DNA from: Trichomonas vaginalis G3
Taxonomy: Eukaryota > Parabasalia > Trichomonadida > Trichomonadidae
Reading direction: 5' to 3'
DNA length: 64,000 nucleotides
Assembly (NCBI RefSeq): GCF_026262505.1
Contig: NC_067203.1
Location: forward strand, 14,644,392 to 14,708,391
The notes under the pieces were generated by a model that worked only from the letters and a program-made list of their open reading frames with translations, was not told the DNA's origin and ran no database searches. Shown here piece by piece: positions 39,163-49,965 of the stretch. Both the position numbers and the translations under genes were made by a program. Numbering within the stretch: position 1 is the stretch's first letter; every line of letters begins with the position of its first letter.

Positions 39163-39795
39163 TCATGTATCCAACAATATAAAAATGAAAGATAATACGT
39201 TGAATTTTTGTAATATCGGAAGTATGTTAGCAACGCATGATCCTTGTATAATATTTATGTTAACCTTAACCCAGAGGCTTACAGTATTTACTCCAGTCCC
39301 ATTTGATGGAAGTAAATTACCAGTCCATTGCTGTCCAGTGTAACCAATAGCATAGAAAAAATCTTTCAGTCCTTGGCACCCATCAATAAGAGCACCAGAA
39401 TTACTTAAGCAAAGACCACCCCAAACGCAAAGATCATCCTTTCTATCAGCAAGAACCTTAATATATTGATATCCTGTTACGTTGCAAGGTTTGTGATCGC
39501 TTTTGATGACCTTTGGTTCATTCAGTGGATTGTTTTTCTGCTTCCAGACGTTGAAAGTTCGTAACTCTGGATAAACAATCGAAAATTGGAAAAGACCATC
39601 AGTATCACGATACTTATCATCGATTTCTGTGAGAATTGAGTATTTGTATTTCTTATCATTCCACCTCGCTTCGTTTTTGTTTGTAAAATACCCACCAAGT
39701 TGAATGTCATGGTAAAATACTTTAAGGTAGAGTTCATTATCTATAAATCCATACTCATATCTTCCTTTCTTGAAAGTAGTGAACTCTAAAGTCAT
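39163..39795 (-). CDS. Hypothetical protein, 210 aa, duplicate copy B with transposon-derived start
   Basis: Paralog of 38034-38663, with identical N-terminal DNA (about 39413-39780) and a diverged C-terminal half. Its first residues are MTLEF where copy A has MEF. The ATG lies inside the terminal repeat of the pogo-like transposon at 39789-41688, which is inserted at the original start codon. The original upstream sequence (TTCACCACAA) is now at 41691, beyond the transposon. Expression would need a promoter within the transposon end. Confidence 0.55.
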   Translation of the reverse strand: MTLEFTTFKKGRYEYGFIDNELYLKVFYHDIQLGGYFTNKNEARWNDKKYKYSILTEIDDKYRDTDGLFQFSIVYPELRTFNVWKQKNNPLNEPKVIKSDHKPCNVTGYQYIKVLADRKDDLCVWGGLCLSNSGALIDGCQGLKDFFYAIGYTGQQWTGNLLPSNGTGVNTVSLWVKVNINIIQGSCVANILPILQKFNVLSFIFILLDT

Positions 39796-41688
39796 TTCAA
39801 GAGCCTTGTACCGATAAACTAGCCTTGTACTGCCATTTTATGGTGATGTAAAGTATTCAAAAATTTTGCAATGTAAACCATTACATGGCAGAAACTTTAA
39901 AATAAACAAAAACATGACACTTAGTACAGGGGCTTTTTGGCTGGTGAAGTCAGATAAAACGTGGCTCAAGTGCTCGTTTAAAATTAAAAATGGAATTTCT
40001 CACAGTCGAATTTCTTGGTAGACAACAAAAGTTTATCATCAATTGTCGCGCCGAAGGTATGATATATAGTCAAACTAAGCTTGCATGGGAGGAAGAATAC
40101 CCAGATCTCGGAACTTTAACATCCAATCTCATTGCTACTGCACTTAAAAGAGCTGCATTAGGTCTATACTGGGAAAAAGGGAATCATGGCGGTGCAGATC
40201 CATACCTATGCGAGCGTGATCAGCTCACTTTAAAAGAAATTATCGAAGATTCTGCTTACAAAGGTGAAGCTCTAGAAGCAGCTGACATTATTGACGAGGC
40301 GTTCAAGTTGAAAGAGCTCAGAAGAGATTATGGTTACAGATTCCTTCTTGAGATTAATTGTCCTACTCTTGCAGAAGAAGTTATCAATACTCTTGGTGGT
40401 GATGATGTATCGAGACCTTATGTTAACCATATTTTACAGCAATTGCATTGCAAGCTTAAGGCATGCCAAGAGATTGAAGAATCAAGATACATGGCGTGTG
40501 AACCAAGAATTATCGAAGAATTCTACGATAAACATCGTGAAACAATCGAAAGTACTCCAGAGGAGTTGATTTTTAGTATCGATGAAACATTCATAAACAA
40601 ATTTAAGAAGAAGAAAGTTGCATTACCTGAGGAGATAGAGCATATGATCGCCAAAGGAATTCCAAACTTTCTGCACATTACAGCTTTATGCGGATGCTCA
40701 ATGACAGGCAAATCTGTCCCACCTCTCTTTGTTCTCCCATGTATTGCAGAACTACCTAGAGAACTGAAAGTATTCCAGCGCGAAAGACATTGTTGGTTTA
40801 CTTCTACGCCAAAAGGCTGGGTGAACAGAAGTGTATTCTTATTGTATTGCATTTTCTTCATCGAGTGGCTTAACTTTGAACGCCAGAGAATGCCAGAAGA
40901 TATACGTGACAAGCCTGCTCTCATTGTGTGTGATGGACACTCCAGCCGCGAGAATCCTCTGGCATTGTTCCTTTTGGCAAGTGCCAACATCAAATTAATT
41001 GTTCTTCCCGCACATACAACACACATTTTACAAGTATATGATGTTGGCATTGCCAAAAGATTAAAGTCCAAATTCACGGATTATCTGAGAGATTACATTA
41101 AGGCACCGAAGCAAGAGTTCAACAGCAATGCTGCAATGATGCGCTACGCCATTATCTACTCATTTATTAGCGCATGGCAAGAATCAGTATCATTAAGAAC
41201 GGTTCAAAATGCTGCTGCCGCCTGCGGTCTTTGCCCTTGTTCTGTAGAAGCTCTCAAACATAATAAGTATGTTCGTGAATTGACTCCTGCAGAAAAAGAA
41301 TTGCAAGAGAAAAGAAATTACCGTAATCGAAATCGTTTTAACATCAATGGTGAAGAATTGACGATGATGGACATGATTTGCGCAATTTCTGACAATATTA
41401 AGAAGAATCCTGCAAGTCACAGATTTTGCAGGAAGCCAGAACAAGACACCAAGGAACGTTTCTACTTTTGGATTACAAACTATCTTGATCCCAGCACTGA
41501 GTTGTTGACAAAACTCCCTAATATGCCAGGTTATAGTCCAAATGATTAGGAAAATTTTCCAATTTTCCAACAAAAATTTTCCAATTCTCCACCAAAAATT
41601 TTTTAATAAAATATTATTTTACGGCATTGCCCGTCACTTTTTTTCGGTACAAGGCTAATATCACGGTATAACCCCCCTGAAAAGACTT
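39789..41688 (+). mobile_element. Pogo/Tc1-like DNA transposon, 1.9 kb, TA target duplication
   Basis: Imperfect ~50-bp inverted repeats start AAGTCATTTCAAGAGCC at the left and, reversed, AAGTCTTTTCAGGGG at the right. Both contain AGCCTTGTAC and TACCG. It is flanked by TA at 39787-39788 and 41689-41690. The empty-site context can be read from duplicate copy A (GAACTC-CA-TTCACCAC), confirming the borders. One intact transposase (39990-41549). An internal AGCCTTGTAC duplication lies in the left repeat. Confidence 0.85.
39990..41549 (+). CDS. Pogo-like transposase, DDE superfamily endonuclease, 519 aa
   Basis: Intact. N-terminal ~180 residues are helical and probably bind DNA. The DDE_1 catalytic core shows the first Asp in LIFSIDETF (about 200), the second in ALIVCDGHSSRENP (about 311), and the third in LPAHTTHILQVYDVGIAK (about 346). 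The His-Thr-Thr-His-x-x-Gln sequence is typical of pogo/jerky-type enzymes. The C-terminal CGLCPCS and a basic region follow. T. vaginalis carries many genes annotated as DDE superfamily endonuclease of this kind. With inverted repeats intact, the copy may still be mobile. Confidence 0.85.
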   Translation: MEFLTVEFLGRQQKFIINCRAEGMIYSQTKLAWEEEYPDLGTLTSNLIATALKRAALGLYWEKGNHGGADPYLCERDQLTLKEIIEDSAYKGEALEAADIIDEAFKLKELRRDYGYRFLLEINCPTLAEEVINTLGGDDVSRPYVNHILQQLHCKLKACQEIEESRYMACEPRIIEEFYDKHRETIESTPEELIFSIDETFINKFKKKKVALPEEIEHMIAKGIPNFLHITALCGCSMTGKSVPPLFVLPCIAELPRELKVFQRERHCWFTSTPKGWVNRSVFLLYCIFFIEWLNFERQRMPEDIRDKPALIVCDGHSSRENPLALFLLASANIKLIVLPAHTTHILQVYDVGIAKRLKSKFTDYLRDYIKAPKQEFNSNAAMMRYAIIYSFISAWQESVSLRTVQNAAAACGLCPCSVEALKHNKYVRELTPAEKELQEKRNYRNRNRFNINGEELTMMDMICAISDNIKKNPASHRFCRKPEQDTKERFYFWITNYLDPSTELLTKLPNMPGYSPND

Positions 41689-41690
41689 TA

Positions 41691-42176
41691 TTCACCACAA
41701 ATTTTTATTTTTATTTTATGAAAAAATTTGACAAAAATTTCGAATGAGCTTTGAAAAAATCAACTTTACAAAAAATCAATAATAAATTGAAGGTCTTTTT
41801 TACTTGTATAAAATCGCAATCATATCATAAATATGTCTTGATTAATCAAATTGATTCTCTTTTGAAATGAATACATCGGATTTCAAGCTTACTTCCCATG
41901 AATGACATTGATGCGGATCAAATCATCATCCATTACATCATATAAATCCTCCATTAAACTATGAACAATTCATTATTCAATTCTATGTATTTAAAACATT
42001 TGTTCATTGTGAAGTTAACTATAATTCTTATTATTCCAGCCTGAAATGATGATGACAGCAATATATCATTTTTTTGGGTCTAACACTATATGATCATTTC
42101 ATGAAGTAAAAAATTATTTATATGCATGGATAAAAACAAACAAAAATAATTATAAAAAATATAAACATGAATGGCA
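41691..42176. other. Intergenic, displaced upstream region of copy B
   Basis: The first bases (TTCACCACAAATTTTTATTT) match the upstream sequence of duplicate copy A. The remainder is AT-rich with no gene seen. Confidence 0.6.
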
Positions 42177-43418
42177 TCATGCTTCACCTCCTTCAACTTT
42201 CAAATGTGATAATTCAAACCCAGGAATATGGCTCACTGGAAGCTTCACAACAGTCTCATAAATCCGCTTGTTTTCGGCGCTCATTTCAACCCCAGGTCCA
42301 AAAACTTTTTTGTAGTTTGAGCCGGATTCACCAAGTGCTCTTTCGTTTGCAATAGTATTATTGAGCTCTGGATGGCCTATTACAAACATTCTCCACATGG
42401 ATTCGTCCCAAGAATATAGTCTTGATGAAAGAATACTTTGAATTTTTCTTAATGGAACGGCAATCTTAATAGTATCAGTAATTAGTTGCGTTTTCATTCG
42501 TCTCTCAACACCTCTATGCGCCTCCAGCATTGGTCTGTAGTTTACTTCAAGAACCCAAGGATTTAAATTCTTGTCAAGTAAAATATCGAAGCCGAATATC
42601 TGAAAACATCGACTGTACAAGTGTGGGGGGCATTTAGCAAGTTCTGCTTTATGTAGTCGATTTATTGAGGATAAAATTGTTTTAATAATGCAGTCATCAA
42701 TTTTTTGCCATAAAATGTCTGTATTAATACCATTTTCTCGCATTTTCTCAAATACATCTGATATCAAGCGGGATATCTGCTTAAAATCTGTCTCTTTTTG
42801 CTTATTTAAGCCAACGTTTGTGATTCTGCTAAATATTGGATCTTTTCCTTGTTCTTCGGCACAGAATCTTGCAATACCCTCTCTGTACACGTAAATTCTT
42901 AAAGGGTTCAAGGATGCAACGAGTGCATAAACTCTGAGATCAAATTTTTTGTTTTCTATGGTATAAGAATCAATATACTCTTGTGCAACAGCGGATTCTT
43001 CCGGAACATCAATTCCAGCCTGGGGTTCAACAATAGTAATCCCTGCTCCAAGAGATCCTTGATCTGGTTTGATAATCCATGTTTTCTTGGTTGTTTTCAG
43101 CATATTTTTAAACTTATCCATTTCATCAGGCAAAATGTATTGTTTAGGAATGAATTTATATTCGTTTGGAAAAAAATTCAAAACTTCATTGATGCACATA
43201 GCTAAAGATACTTTTCTTGTAAGAATTTCAGCAGAAGGAATTCGATTTGTAACCTGCCAAATTAAGAGCTTTTCGAAATATTCTTTACATTGCAAATCGT
43301 CTGTCCATTTTAAAATTGCATGTGATGAATTTACTGTGAAACAGCAAGATGCGTTTTCAGCTCCTTTTAATACCTGATCAAAAAAATATCTCTCTCCTTT
43401 CACGAGGAGAGATATCAT
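42177..43418 (-). CDS. Tubulin-tyrosine-ligase-like (TTLL) enzyme, 413 aa
   Basis: ATP-grasp amino-acid ligase that modifies tubulin tails, probably by glutamylation. Motifs in order: MCINEVLNFFPNEYKFIP, TTKKTWIIKPDQGSLGAGI (ATP-binding, about 108-126), VAQEYIDSYTIENKKFDLRVYALV (about 144-167), CFQIFGFDILLDKNLNPWVLEVN (metal-binding Asp and Glu/Asn, about 273-295), RPMLEAHRGVERR. Length fits a single-domain TTLL. Trichomonads have many of these, consistent with heavily modified flagellar and axostylar microtubules. The substrate type cannot be fixed from sequence here. Confidence 0.85.
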   Translation of the reverse strand: MISLLVKGERYFFDQVLKGAENASCCFTVNSSHAILKWTDDLQCKEYFEKLLIWQVTNRIPSAEILTRKVSLAMCINEVLNFFPNEYKFIPKQYILPDEMDKFKNMLKTTKKTWIIKPDQGSLGAGITIVEPQAGIDVPEESAVAQEYIDSYTIENKKFDLRVYALVASLNPLRIYVYREGIARFCAEEQGKDPIFSRITNVGLNKQKETDFKQISRLISDVFEKMRENGINTDILWQKIDDCIIKTILSSINRLHKAELAKCPPHLYSRCFQIFGFDILLDKNLNPWVLEVNYRPMLEAHRGVERRMKTQLITDTIKIAVPLRKIQSILSSRLYSWDESMWRMFVIGHPELNNTIANERALGESGSNYKKVFGPGVEMSAENKRIYETVVKLPVSHIPGFELSHLKVEGGEA

Positions 43419-46012
43419 CTAATAAATTTTGAACAAAATATTATTTAAGAGAAAATTAAAAAGTATTTATTATTATGATAATATTAATATTTTCATATAA
43501 AAAATATATGGATAATTTCTCCATAAAAAGTGTCATTCAATTTTGTAAATTTAGATTTTAATTAATTTGAATAAAATAATGTATCGAATTAATTTAATAG
43601 ATAAGTTTTATAACCTTAAAAATCAAACATGGTAATCGTCATTGTTTATCAAATGATAATGTGTAAGGAATCTCATTGCCAAGGCATATACGGTTCATCA
43701 CAAAATATTCCAAAATTCAAGTTGGAAATTCCCAAAATGTTCGTTTTGCAATCGTAGGATAAGAGTATGAATAAATCAGCTTCTTGTAAGAAAATCTAAG
43801 ATACTTTGTTGTAAGGATGTCAATTCGGAAAATTGTTTTCATTTTAGGAGAATATAATTTTCCTTTTGGAAAATTTAAAAAGTGAGACGCGCAGGATTCG
43901 AACTTTTTTAAAAGTTGATTTAAATATATTCTAGTGTGGATTCTAAGGATAATATCATATTTAAAATAAGAATATACTAGTTTAGGTGGTATAATTTTTT
44001 CGATAAATTTGAGAGCATGTACGTTTAGGACATCAAAAGTGTCAATTCGCTCAGCGAAAGCTGAGCTAGCTTCGTTCTCGAAAGAATAGGGAAGGAGTGA
44101 AAGAGAGTGATACAGATGTTGACACATTCATATCATTTCAACAAATTTTGATCAAATTGAAATTCAATGAAATTCAATTCACTTCATATCCTTCAGTCAG
44201 TACATCGACATCCTTCTACATCACAATGATAACTCGTGCATCAATAGTTCTACAACTAACTCAGAAAAAACAAGATTTTTCCTTCCAGCTTACAGCTTTT
44301 AAAAAGTTTCGATGATAAAAATCACTCTACTCTTGTTTATCGATATGTTGTGATAGTAGGTAAACGTATTCTTATCGATATTAATAAAAATATTTTTACG
44401 AAAATCTGAGCCAATTACAGAGTTATTCATAAAGTCCATGATAACTGTAATTACTTCATCTTTGTTTTATATTTGAATAAACAATTTAATTTAATTTGCA
44501 TAATTTTTTGTAGTTGAAAGACAGGAAACTTATTTGAGTTTGTATTATTTTTATCGTTCAATTCATTGTATATGTGAGTGATCCAGATATTTAAGATATT
44601 TGTTAATTTTATGAGAATAAATTTAAAATCTCATGAAATATAAAGGAGAGTAATATTTTTCAATTTTCTTTTTTTCTTTCTCTCAAATATTTTCTATTGG
44701 GAATTTTCTTGTTATCAAAAAATAATTTTAATATTTGTTTATTTCATTACATACAATAAAATTTTAAAAACTCTATTTGTTCACAAGAAAATTTTTTGCC
44801 TTCATATGAAGAAACATTTTGTTCTCCATTTGATGCTGAGTCTAAATCTCGATTTTTGAATTTTCTTCTTTCCAAATTTCTTTTTTCCAAATTAGAAGTT
44901 TAATTCAAATTTTCAATAGTTTATATATTTTCTCAAACCGTCTCAGATTTTCTCACTTTTTAGGGATTTTCTCTCAAAGTATACAAAAATAGTAATACCA
45001 ATACATGTGTCTAATATACTTTAAAACCATCGTGATAAAATTCAAAAACGAAGAGTTCTTCTCTCCAAATTTTTTTCAAAATCAAAAAAATGAGATAAAA
45101 AAATACGTTTGGAAAATTCATTTTTAGCATTTTAGGAATTTTCTCACTTTTCTTCCAAATTGACATCCTTATTTGTTGATATTGTGAAAGGATATGTTCA
45201 AATTTTTTTTTGAAATTTAGTGAACAAAAGCCATTATGTTATTAAATGAATATATTTCAGATAAATTAATAAAACATATCATTGGTTCTTAACAATAATG
45301 AAAATATGAAATTCAAATTCGGAAATATAGAATGAATTCAGAAAAATTATGCCTCCATCATGTTAGAATATATTAGTAATAACAAATTATTGATTCAGAT
45401 TTTCCAAAAAAATCGCAATGAATGAAAAACGTCGAAAATAAATAAAAAATTCATTTTAAAAACAAAATTTCAAAAAAAATTTGGAAATATTTTGAACTTG
45501 ATTTAGCATAATTTGTTATAAGCTCCATATCTATTTATGATTTATTAATGAAAGAAGCATTCGCTTCAAATATTTTTGCAACAATTGATTTTTTGACGCG
45601 AATAAAGCAAAGTTCAGAGGAAATCAAAAGAAGAATATCCAGTTTATCCCCATGTGGCATCAAATCACAAAAGCAATCCCTTCATTTTTGTTTCAATTTT
45701 CAATAAAAAACTTTTTCAATTGATGAAATGTAAAGCATATTGATCAGCATCAGAAATCATATTTTATTATCATTTTTTGGTGATTGATGCCACATAAAAA
45801 TCACGGTCTATCGGCCCAAAAAATACATCAATTATAGTACATTATAAGAACAATATTATATCATGATTGTTGAAATCTTAAGGTATTGAAACCAGGACCA
45901 TGGCAAGCCGAAAATTTCCCACAAATGAGGTCTTCTCAAATTTTTATTATGCTCACAATTTCTCTCAAATTTTTGGGCTCAATTTTGTTAACTCGTAAAG
46001 GATCGTGGTCCT
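43419..46012. other. Long AT-rich gene-poor stretch
   Basis: About 2.6 kb without a convincing gene. A 136-codon minus frame (43717-44127) has no recognisable domain. The block 44650-45200 is dominated by TTTTCTC and TTTTTTCC-type pyrimidine tracts and looks like decayed sequence. A perfect hairpin lies at 44049-44066. The end, 45960-46012, forms the upstream region of EF-1alpha. Confidence 0.5.
44049..44066. other. 7-bp hairpin with GAAA tetraloop
   Basis: GCTCAGC-GAAA-GCTGAGC. Perfect stem closed by a GNRA-type loop in AT-rich DNA. It may be part of a decayed structured RNA or chance. Confidence 0.4.
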
Positions 46013-46020
46013 TCACTTTG
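46013..46020 (+). promoter_or_regulatory. Initiator (Inr) of EF-1alpha
   Basis: TCACTTTG, 8 bp before the ATG, fits the T. vaginalis initiator consensus (TCA with the A as +1, then pyrimidine and A/T). The leader would be very short, as usual in this species. Confidence 0.75.
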
Positions 46021-46027
46021 TTTTCTC

Positions 46028-47341
46028 ATGGGTAAGGAGAAAGAGCATATCAATATTGTCGTTATCGGACACGTCGATGCTGGCAAGTCCACAACAACAG
46101 GCCACCTCATCTACAAGTGCGGCGGTCTCGATAAGCGTAAACTTGCTGCTATCGAAAAGGAAGCTGAACAACTCGGCAAGTCCTCCTTCAAGTACGCCTT
46201 CGTTATGGACTCCCTCAAGGCTGAACGTGAGCGTGGTATCACAATTGATATCTCCCTCTGGAAGTTCGAAGGCCAGAAGTTCTCCTTCACAATCATTGAT
46301 GCCCCAGGACACCGTGACTTCATCAAGAACATGATCACAGGCACATCCCAGGCTGATGCTGCTATCCTTGTCATCGACTCCACACTCGGTGGTTTCGAAG
46401 CCGGTATCGCTGAACAAGGCCAGACACGTGAACACGCTCTTCTTGCCTTCACACTCGGCATCAAGCAGGTCATTGTCGCCGTCAACAAGATGGATGACAA
46501 GACAGTCAACTACAACAAGGCCCGTTTCGACGAAATCACAGCCGAAATGACACGCATCCTTACAGGCATCGGCTACAAGCCAGAAATGTTCCGCTTCGTC
46601 CCAATCTCCGGCTGGGCTGGCGACAACATGACAGAGAAGTCTCCAAACATGCCATGGTACAATGGCCCATACCTTCTTGAAGCCCTCGATTCCCTTCAGC
46701 CACCAAAGCGCCCATTCGACAAGCCACTCCGTCTTCCACTCCAGGATGTCTACAAGATCAACGGTATCGGTACAGTTCCAGTCGGCCGTGTCGAATCCGG
46801 CACAATGAAGCCAGGCATGATCGTTAACTTCGCCCCATCCACAGTTACAGCTGAAGTTAAGTCCATCGAAATGCACCACGAATCCCTTCCAGAGGCTCTT
46901 CCAGGTGACAACATCGGCTTCAACGTCAAGAACGTTTCCACAGCTGATGTCAAGCGTGGCTACGTCGTTGGTGATACAAAGCGTGACCCACCAGTCGAAT
47001 GCGCTTCCTTCACAGCTCAGATGATCATCTCCAACCACCCAGGCAAGATCCACGCCGGCTACCAGCCAGTTTTCGACTGCCACACAGCTCACATCGCCTG
47101 CAAGTTCGACAAGCTCATCCAGCGTATCGATCGTCGCCACGGCAAGAAGGCTACAGAGAACCCAGAATACATTCAGAAGGATGATGCCGCTATCGTCGAG
47201 GTTGTCCCATCCAAGCCACTCGTCGTCGAGTCCTTCCAGGAGTACCCACCACTCGGCCGTTTCGCCATCCGTGATATGAAGCAGACAGTCGCTGTCGGCG
47301 TTATCCGTTCCGTCAACAAGAAGCCAAACCCAATCAAGTAA
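46028..47341 (+). CDS. EF1A: Translation elongation factor 1-alpha, 437 aa
   Basis: GTPase that delivers aminoacyl-tRNA to the ribosome. Motifs: GHVDAGKST (G1, residues 13-21), effector region [15 protein letters not shown] (G3), NKMD (G4, about 153-156) and the SGW region (G5-type, residue ~190). The two beta-barrel domains follow. The C-terminus is slightly shorter than in animals. The gene is much richer in G and C, with C-ending codons throughout, than any other gene in the window, as expected for strong translational selection. Several long antisense frames inside it are by-products of this bias. The initiator motif lies 8 bp upstream. Confidence 0.97.
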   Translation: MGKEKEHINIVVIGHVDAGKSTTTGHLIYKCGGLDKRKLAAIEKEAEQLGKSSFKYAFVMDSLKAERERGITIDISLWKFEGQKFSFTIIDAPGHRDFIKNMITGTSQADAAILVIDSTLGGFEAGIAEQGQTREHALLAFTLGIKQVIVAVNKMDDKTVNYNKARFDEITAEMTRILTGIGYKPEMFRFVPISGWAGDNMTEKSPNMPWYNGPYLLEALDSLQPPKRPFDKPLRLPLQDVYKINGIGTVPVGRVESGTMKPGMIVNFAPSTVTAEVKSIEMHHESLPEALPGDNIGFNVKNVSTADVKRGYVVGDTKRDPPVECASFTAQMIISNHPGKIHAGYQPVFDCHTAHIACKFDKLIQRIDRRHGKKATENPEYIQKDDAAIVEVVPSKPLVVESFQEYPPLGRFAIRDMKQTVAVGVIRSVNKKPNPIK

Positions 47342-47920
47342 ATAATGTCTAGCTTATTTGCTTTATTTCTAATTTCTAAATTTTTTTCTTTTTCATAAAA
47401 TCAAAATTCTTTATTTTATATATCCATTATATTTTGGTTCTTTTCCATATTAACTATACTGTCTATTGCCTTCTTCTTGTTATATTTTGTATTGAAACAA
47501 ACATTTCTTTGTGCAATTTAATTTGGAATGAAATTTCTTATTGGTATTTGGAGTGATTACCTATTCTATACGTGATTTAGGCATTGGCTAGTGTAGAAAT
47601 TACTTTGCATTTTAATCCGGCTTAATTATTTTAATGAAATCGATTACATTTATTTCCCTATGCTTTTCTGTATCGTAAATTCATTCTAAAATTACTTCAT
47701 CTCACTTTTTATCATCATTGGGGATGATTTTCCTTTCAACCATATTTATCGTTGATGTCGCAACCCCGTTTTTCATCTGAAATTCGGAAATGAAATCCAA
47801 ACGAAATAAATATGCTTTCTTACTCTTTTTCTAAATCCAAACCATTGATGATAAATTGCACATCAAACGATATTCATGTAAAGTAGTTTCTTTCAATTTC
47901 GCAACAACCGCTATTTTCGC
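47342..47920. other. Intergenic between EF-1alpha and RhoGAP gene
   Basis: T-rich, no coding frame. Must hold the EF-1alpha 3' end and the RhoGAP promoter. The sequence TTTCAATTTCGC at about 47891-47902 is the nearest initiator-like candidate, but not a good match. Confidence 0.5.
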
Positions 47921-49216
47921 ATGCAGAGTGACTTTGACCCTTCAAAGATTACCTATAAGGGTACGATGGAAAAATGCGGAGGCAATGTTAAGAACTGGAA
48001 GAAGAGAACTTTTGTCATTAGCGAAGTAACATTGTACTATTTCAAAGATGCGACAATGACCGAAGAACTAGGTAAGATTCCACTTATTGATACCACACTA
48101 ACATTAGAACCAGAGACAGAAGGACCTGGTTTTTATTTCAAACTCCATTTAGCTCCAAATGCTTCCGCTGCTCGTACTGATTATCTTTTCAGATCCCCAA
48201 CAGAAGCAGAGCGTACAGAATGGATCAACGAAATCACAAAGGCAAGCAAAACTACAATCTTTAATAAACCTCTTCTCAATGCTCTCAAGATTAACCCAGA
48301 TGATAGAGAAACACCACTCCCAATTCCATATTTCATTAAGACCGGCGTTGATTATCTTAATGCTAATGGTCTAAAGGTCGAAGGTATCTACCGTTTGAAT
48401 GGCTCTAGCGCTAATATTGAAACTCTTCAGAAACAGATTAACATGAATGAGAAAGTTTCCTATTCCGACGTTCACACAGCCACAGGCCTTATCAAATTGT
48501 ATCTTCGTACTACACCTGACTCGATTCTTCTCAAGAAAAATTACGATGCATTACAAACCATCGCTAATCTTCCAGAAGATAAGCAGGGCGAGCCTGTCTC
48601 CCAAATTGTTCGCACAATTCCTCTTCCAAATTACGTTCTTTTGCATTATATGTATTCACATCTCAGGAAAATTCTCGAGTTCGCCGACCAGAACAAGATG
48701 AGCGAGCGTGCTCTCGGCGTTTGTATCGGCCCGTCCATTGTTACTTGCAACGAAGAATCGGCCAACGCTGCTTACAATGAATCCGCTGTCCAACAAAGCA
48801 TTTCTACAGCAATATTCCAGAATTTCGACTTAATCTTCGGTCAGAACCCATTGATGAGATTCCGATCTACTAGCAATACAGACTTGTACAGAGTCAAGAA
48901 GAATCAAATAGATTATCCATACATCCTTAAGGCTCCTGCAAATGCCGTTGTCCAATCAGTTTGCGAAGACGCTACAGGCTGGTATATTTGCGTTTATAAT
49001 GATCAGTGGGGACTTATCCACAACTCAATGCTCGAAAAGGTCAATTCCCCATTCGGAGTTATTTCTGGACTTGCTTCCCAGGATAAGAAATGGACCATCC
49101 CTGAAGAAATCTTGGAGAGATTCGCTGCAGAGTGCCCTGAGGCATCACAACTTTACGAAATCTTGTTCAACAAGCTTAAGGACCTTCGCGCTAAAGCCAA
49201 GAAAATGTCGAACTAA
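47921..49216 (+). CDS. PH-RhoGAP protein with SH3-like C-terminus, 431 aa
   Basis: GTPase-activating protein for Rho/Rac-type GTPases. The PH domain (about 11-111) shows GTMEKCGGNVKNWKKRTFVIS and the closing Trp of ERTEWINEI. The RhoGAP domain (about 120-298) shows LPIPYFIKTGVDYL, the arginine finger in GLKVEGIYRLNGS, TGLIKLYLRTTPDSIL, LPNYVLLHYMYSHLRKI and MSERALGVCIGPSI. A short SH3-like region (about 322-368, AVVQSVCEDATGWY...QWGLIH) follows. All key residues are present. It probably acts at membranes through the PH domain. Confidence 0.9.
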   Translation: MQSDFDPSKITYKGTMEKCGGNVKNWKKRTFVISEVTLYYFKDATMTEELGKIPLIDTTLTLEPETEGPGFYFKLHLAPNASAARTDYLFRSPTEAERTEWINEITKASKTTIFNKPLLNALKINPDDRETPLPIPYFIKTGVDYLNANGLKVEGIYRLNGSSANIETLQKQINMNEKVSYSDVHTATGLIKLYLRTTPDSILLKKNYDALQTIANLPEDKQGEPVSQIVRTIPLPNYVLLHYMYSHLRKILEFADQNKMSERALGVCIGPSIVTCNEESANAAYNESAVQQSISTAIFQNFDLIFGQNPLMRFRSTSNTDLYRVKKNQIDYPYILKAPANAVVQSVCEDATGWYICVYNDQWGLIHNSMLEKVNSPFGVISGLASQDKKWTIPEEILERFAAECPEASQLYEILFNKLKDLRAKAKKMSN

Positions 49217-49965
49217 ATCGGTTTATATTTAATCAATTACAAAAAAATAATAATTTTTTTTAAATTTTTATTTTTCTAATTCATGGATTAGTCTTCGATT
49301 CCACAAAGTCGATACCTTCCATATTTTTATATTAAAAAGTATTGTATCCGAAAAATTAGAGATTTCGATTTCAAAAATTTAAAATCGAGTTATTTTTGAT
49401 ATGCTTTATATCATGTGTCGATGCCAATTCATAATATTTAGCATATAATCTAGTTCAGGATTATACAATTTATTTCAAAAAATTATTGATTACAAGACGA
49501 TCCTAATATCAAAATCATACATTGATTCTCGATGAACATCTAATCCTATCACTAATATTCGATGAATTATGATATTTCGTATTTGGTATTGACGAATTCA
49601 ACCAGTTTTCCAATTTTAACCTTTGAACAATTTTTGAATCAATAGGGTATTTCAAATATATCAGGCAAATAGTGATATTTCAAATAGAAAATTTTTATTA
49701 CAAAACAATTTCTAATATATTAATAAGATATAGGGTATTTATACTCTGGAATCCGTTGCCGATAGCTTACTCTAGAGTATCATTAAAACAAATCGTTGTA
49801 AACAAAATTATTTCAATGAGAGTTTACAACCAATTAAAGGAATTAAAATGTAATTTTGAATTATAAGAGTTAATTAAAGGAAACCAATTTGAATTTTCTA
49901 TGTATATGTAATTTAAAATGACCAATAATATTAATCTCGAGTAAATTCAATAAGGTATTAGTGCA
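49217..49965. other. Intergenic, no gene seen
   Basis: About 750 AT-rich bases. A 64-codon plus frame at 49672-49866 has no recognisable content. Confidence 0.55.

Noticed and set aside
43717-44127. 136-codon minus-strand frame, with a tRNA-3'-end-like GATTCGAAC near 43890
   Set aside because: No recognisable domain, no initiator motif, and biased AT composition. The tRNA-like piece has no matching A box or stems at suitable distance.
46013-47140. 375-codon minus-strand frame opposite EF-1alpha
   Set aside because: Shadow of the highly biased EF-1alpha codon use. Its composition (very rich in Asp, Val, Trp, Cys) is unnatural, and the sense strand is unmistakable.
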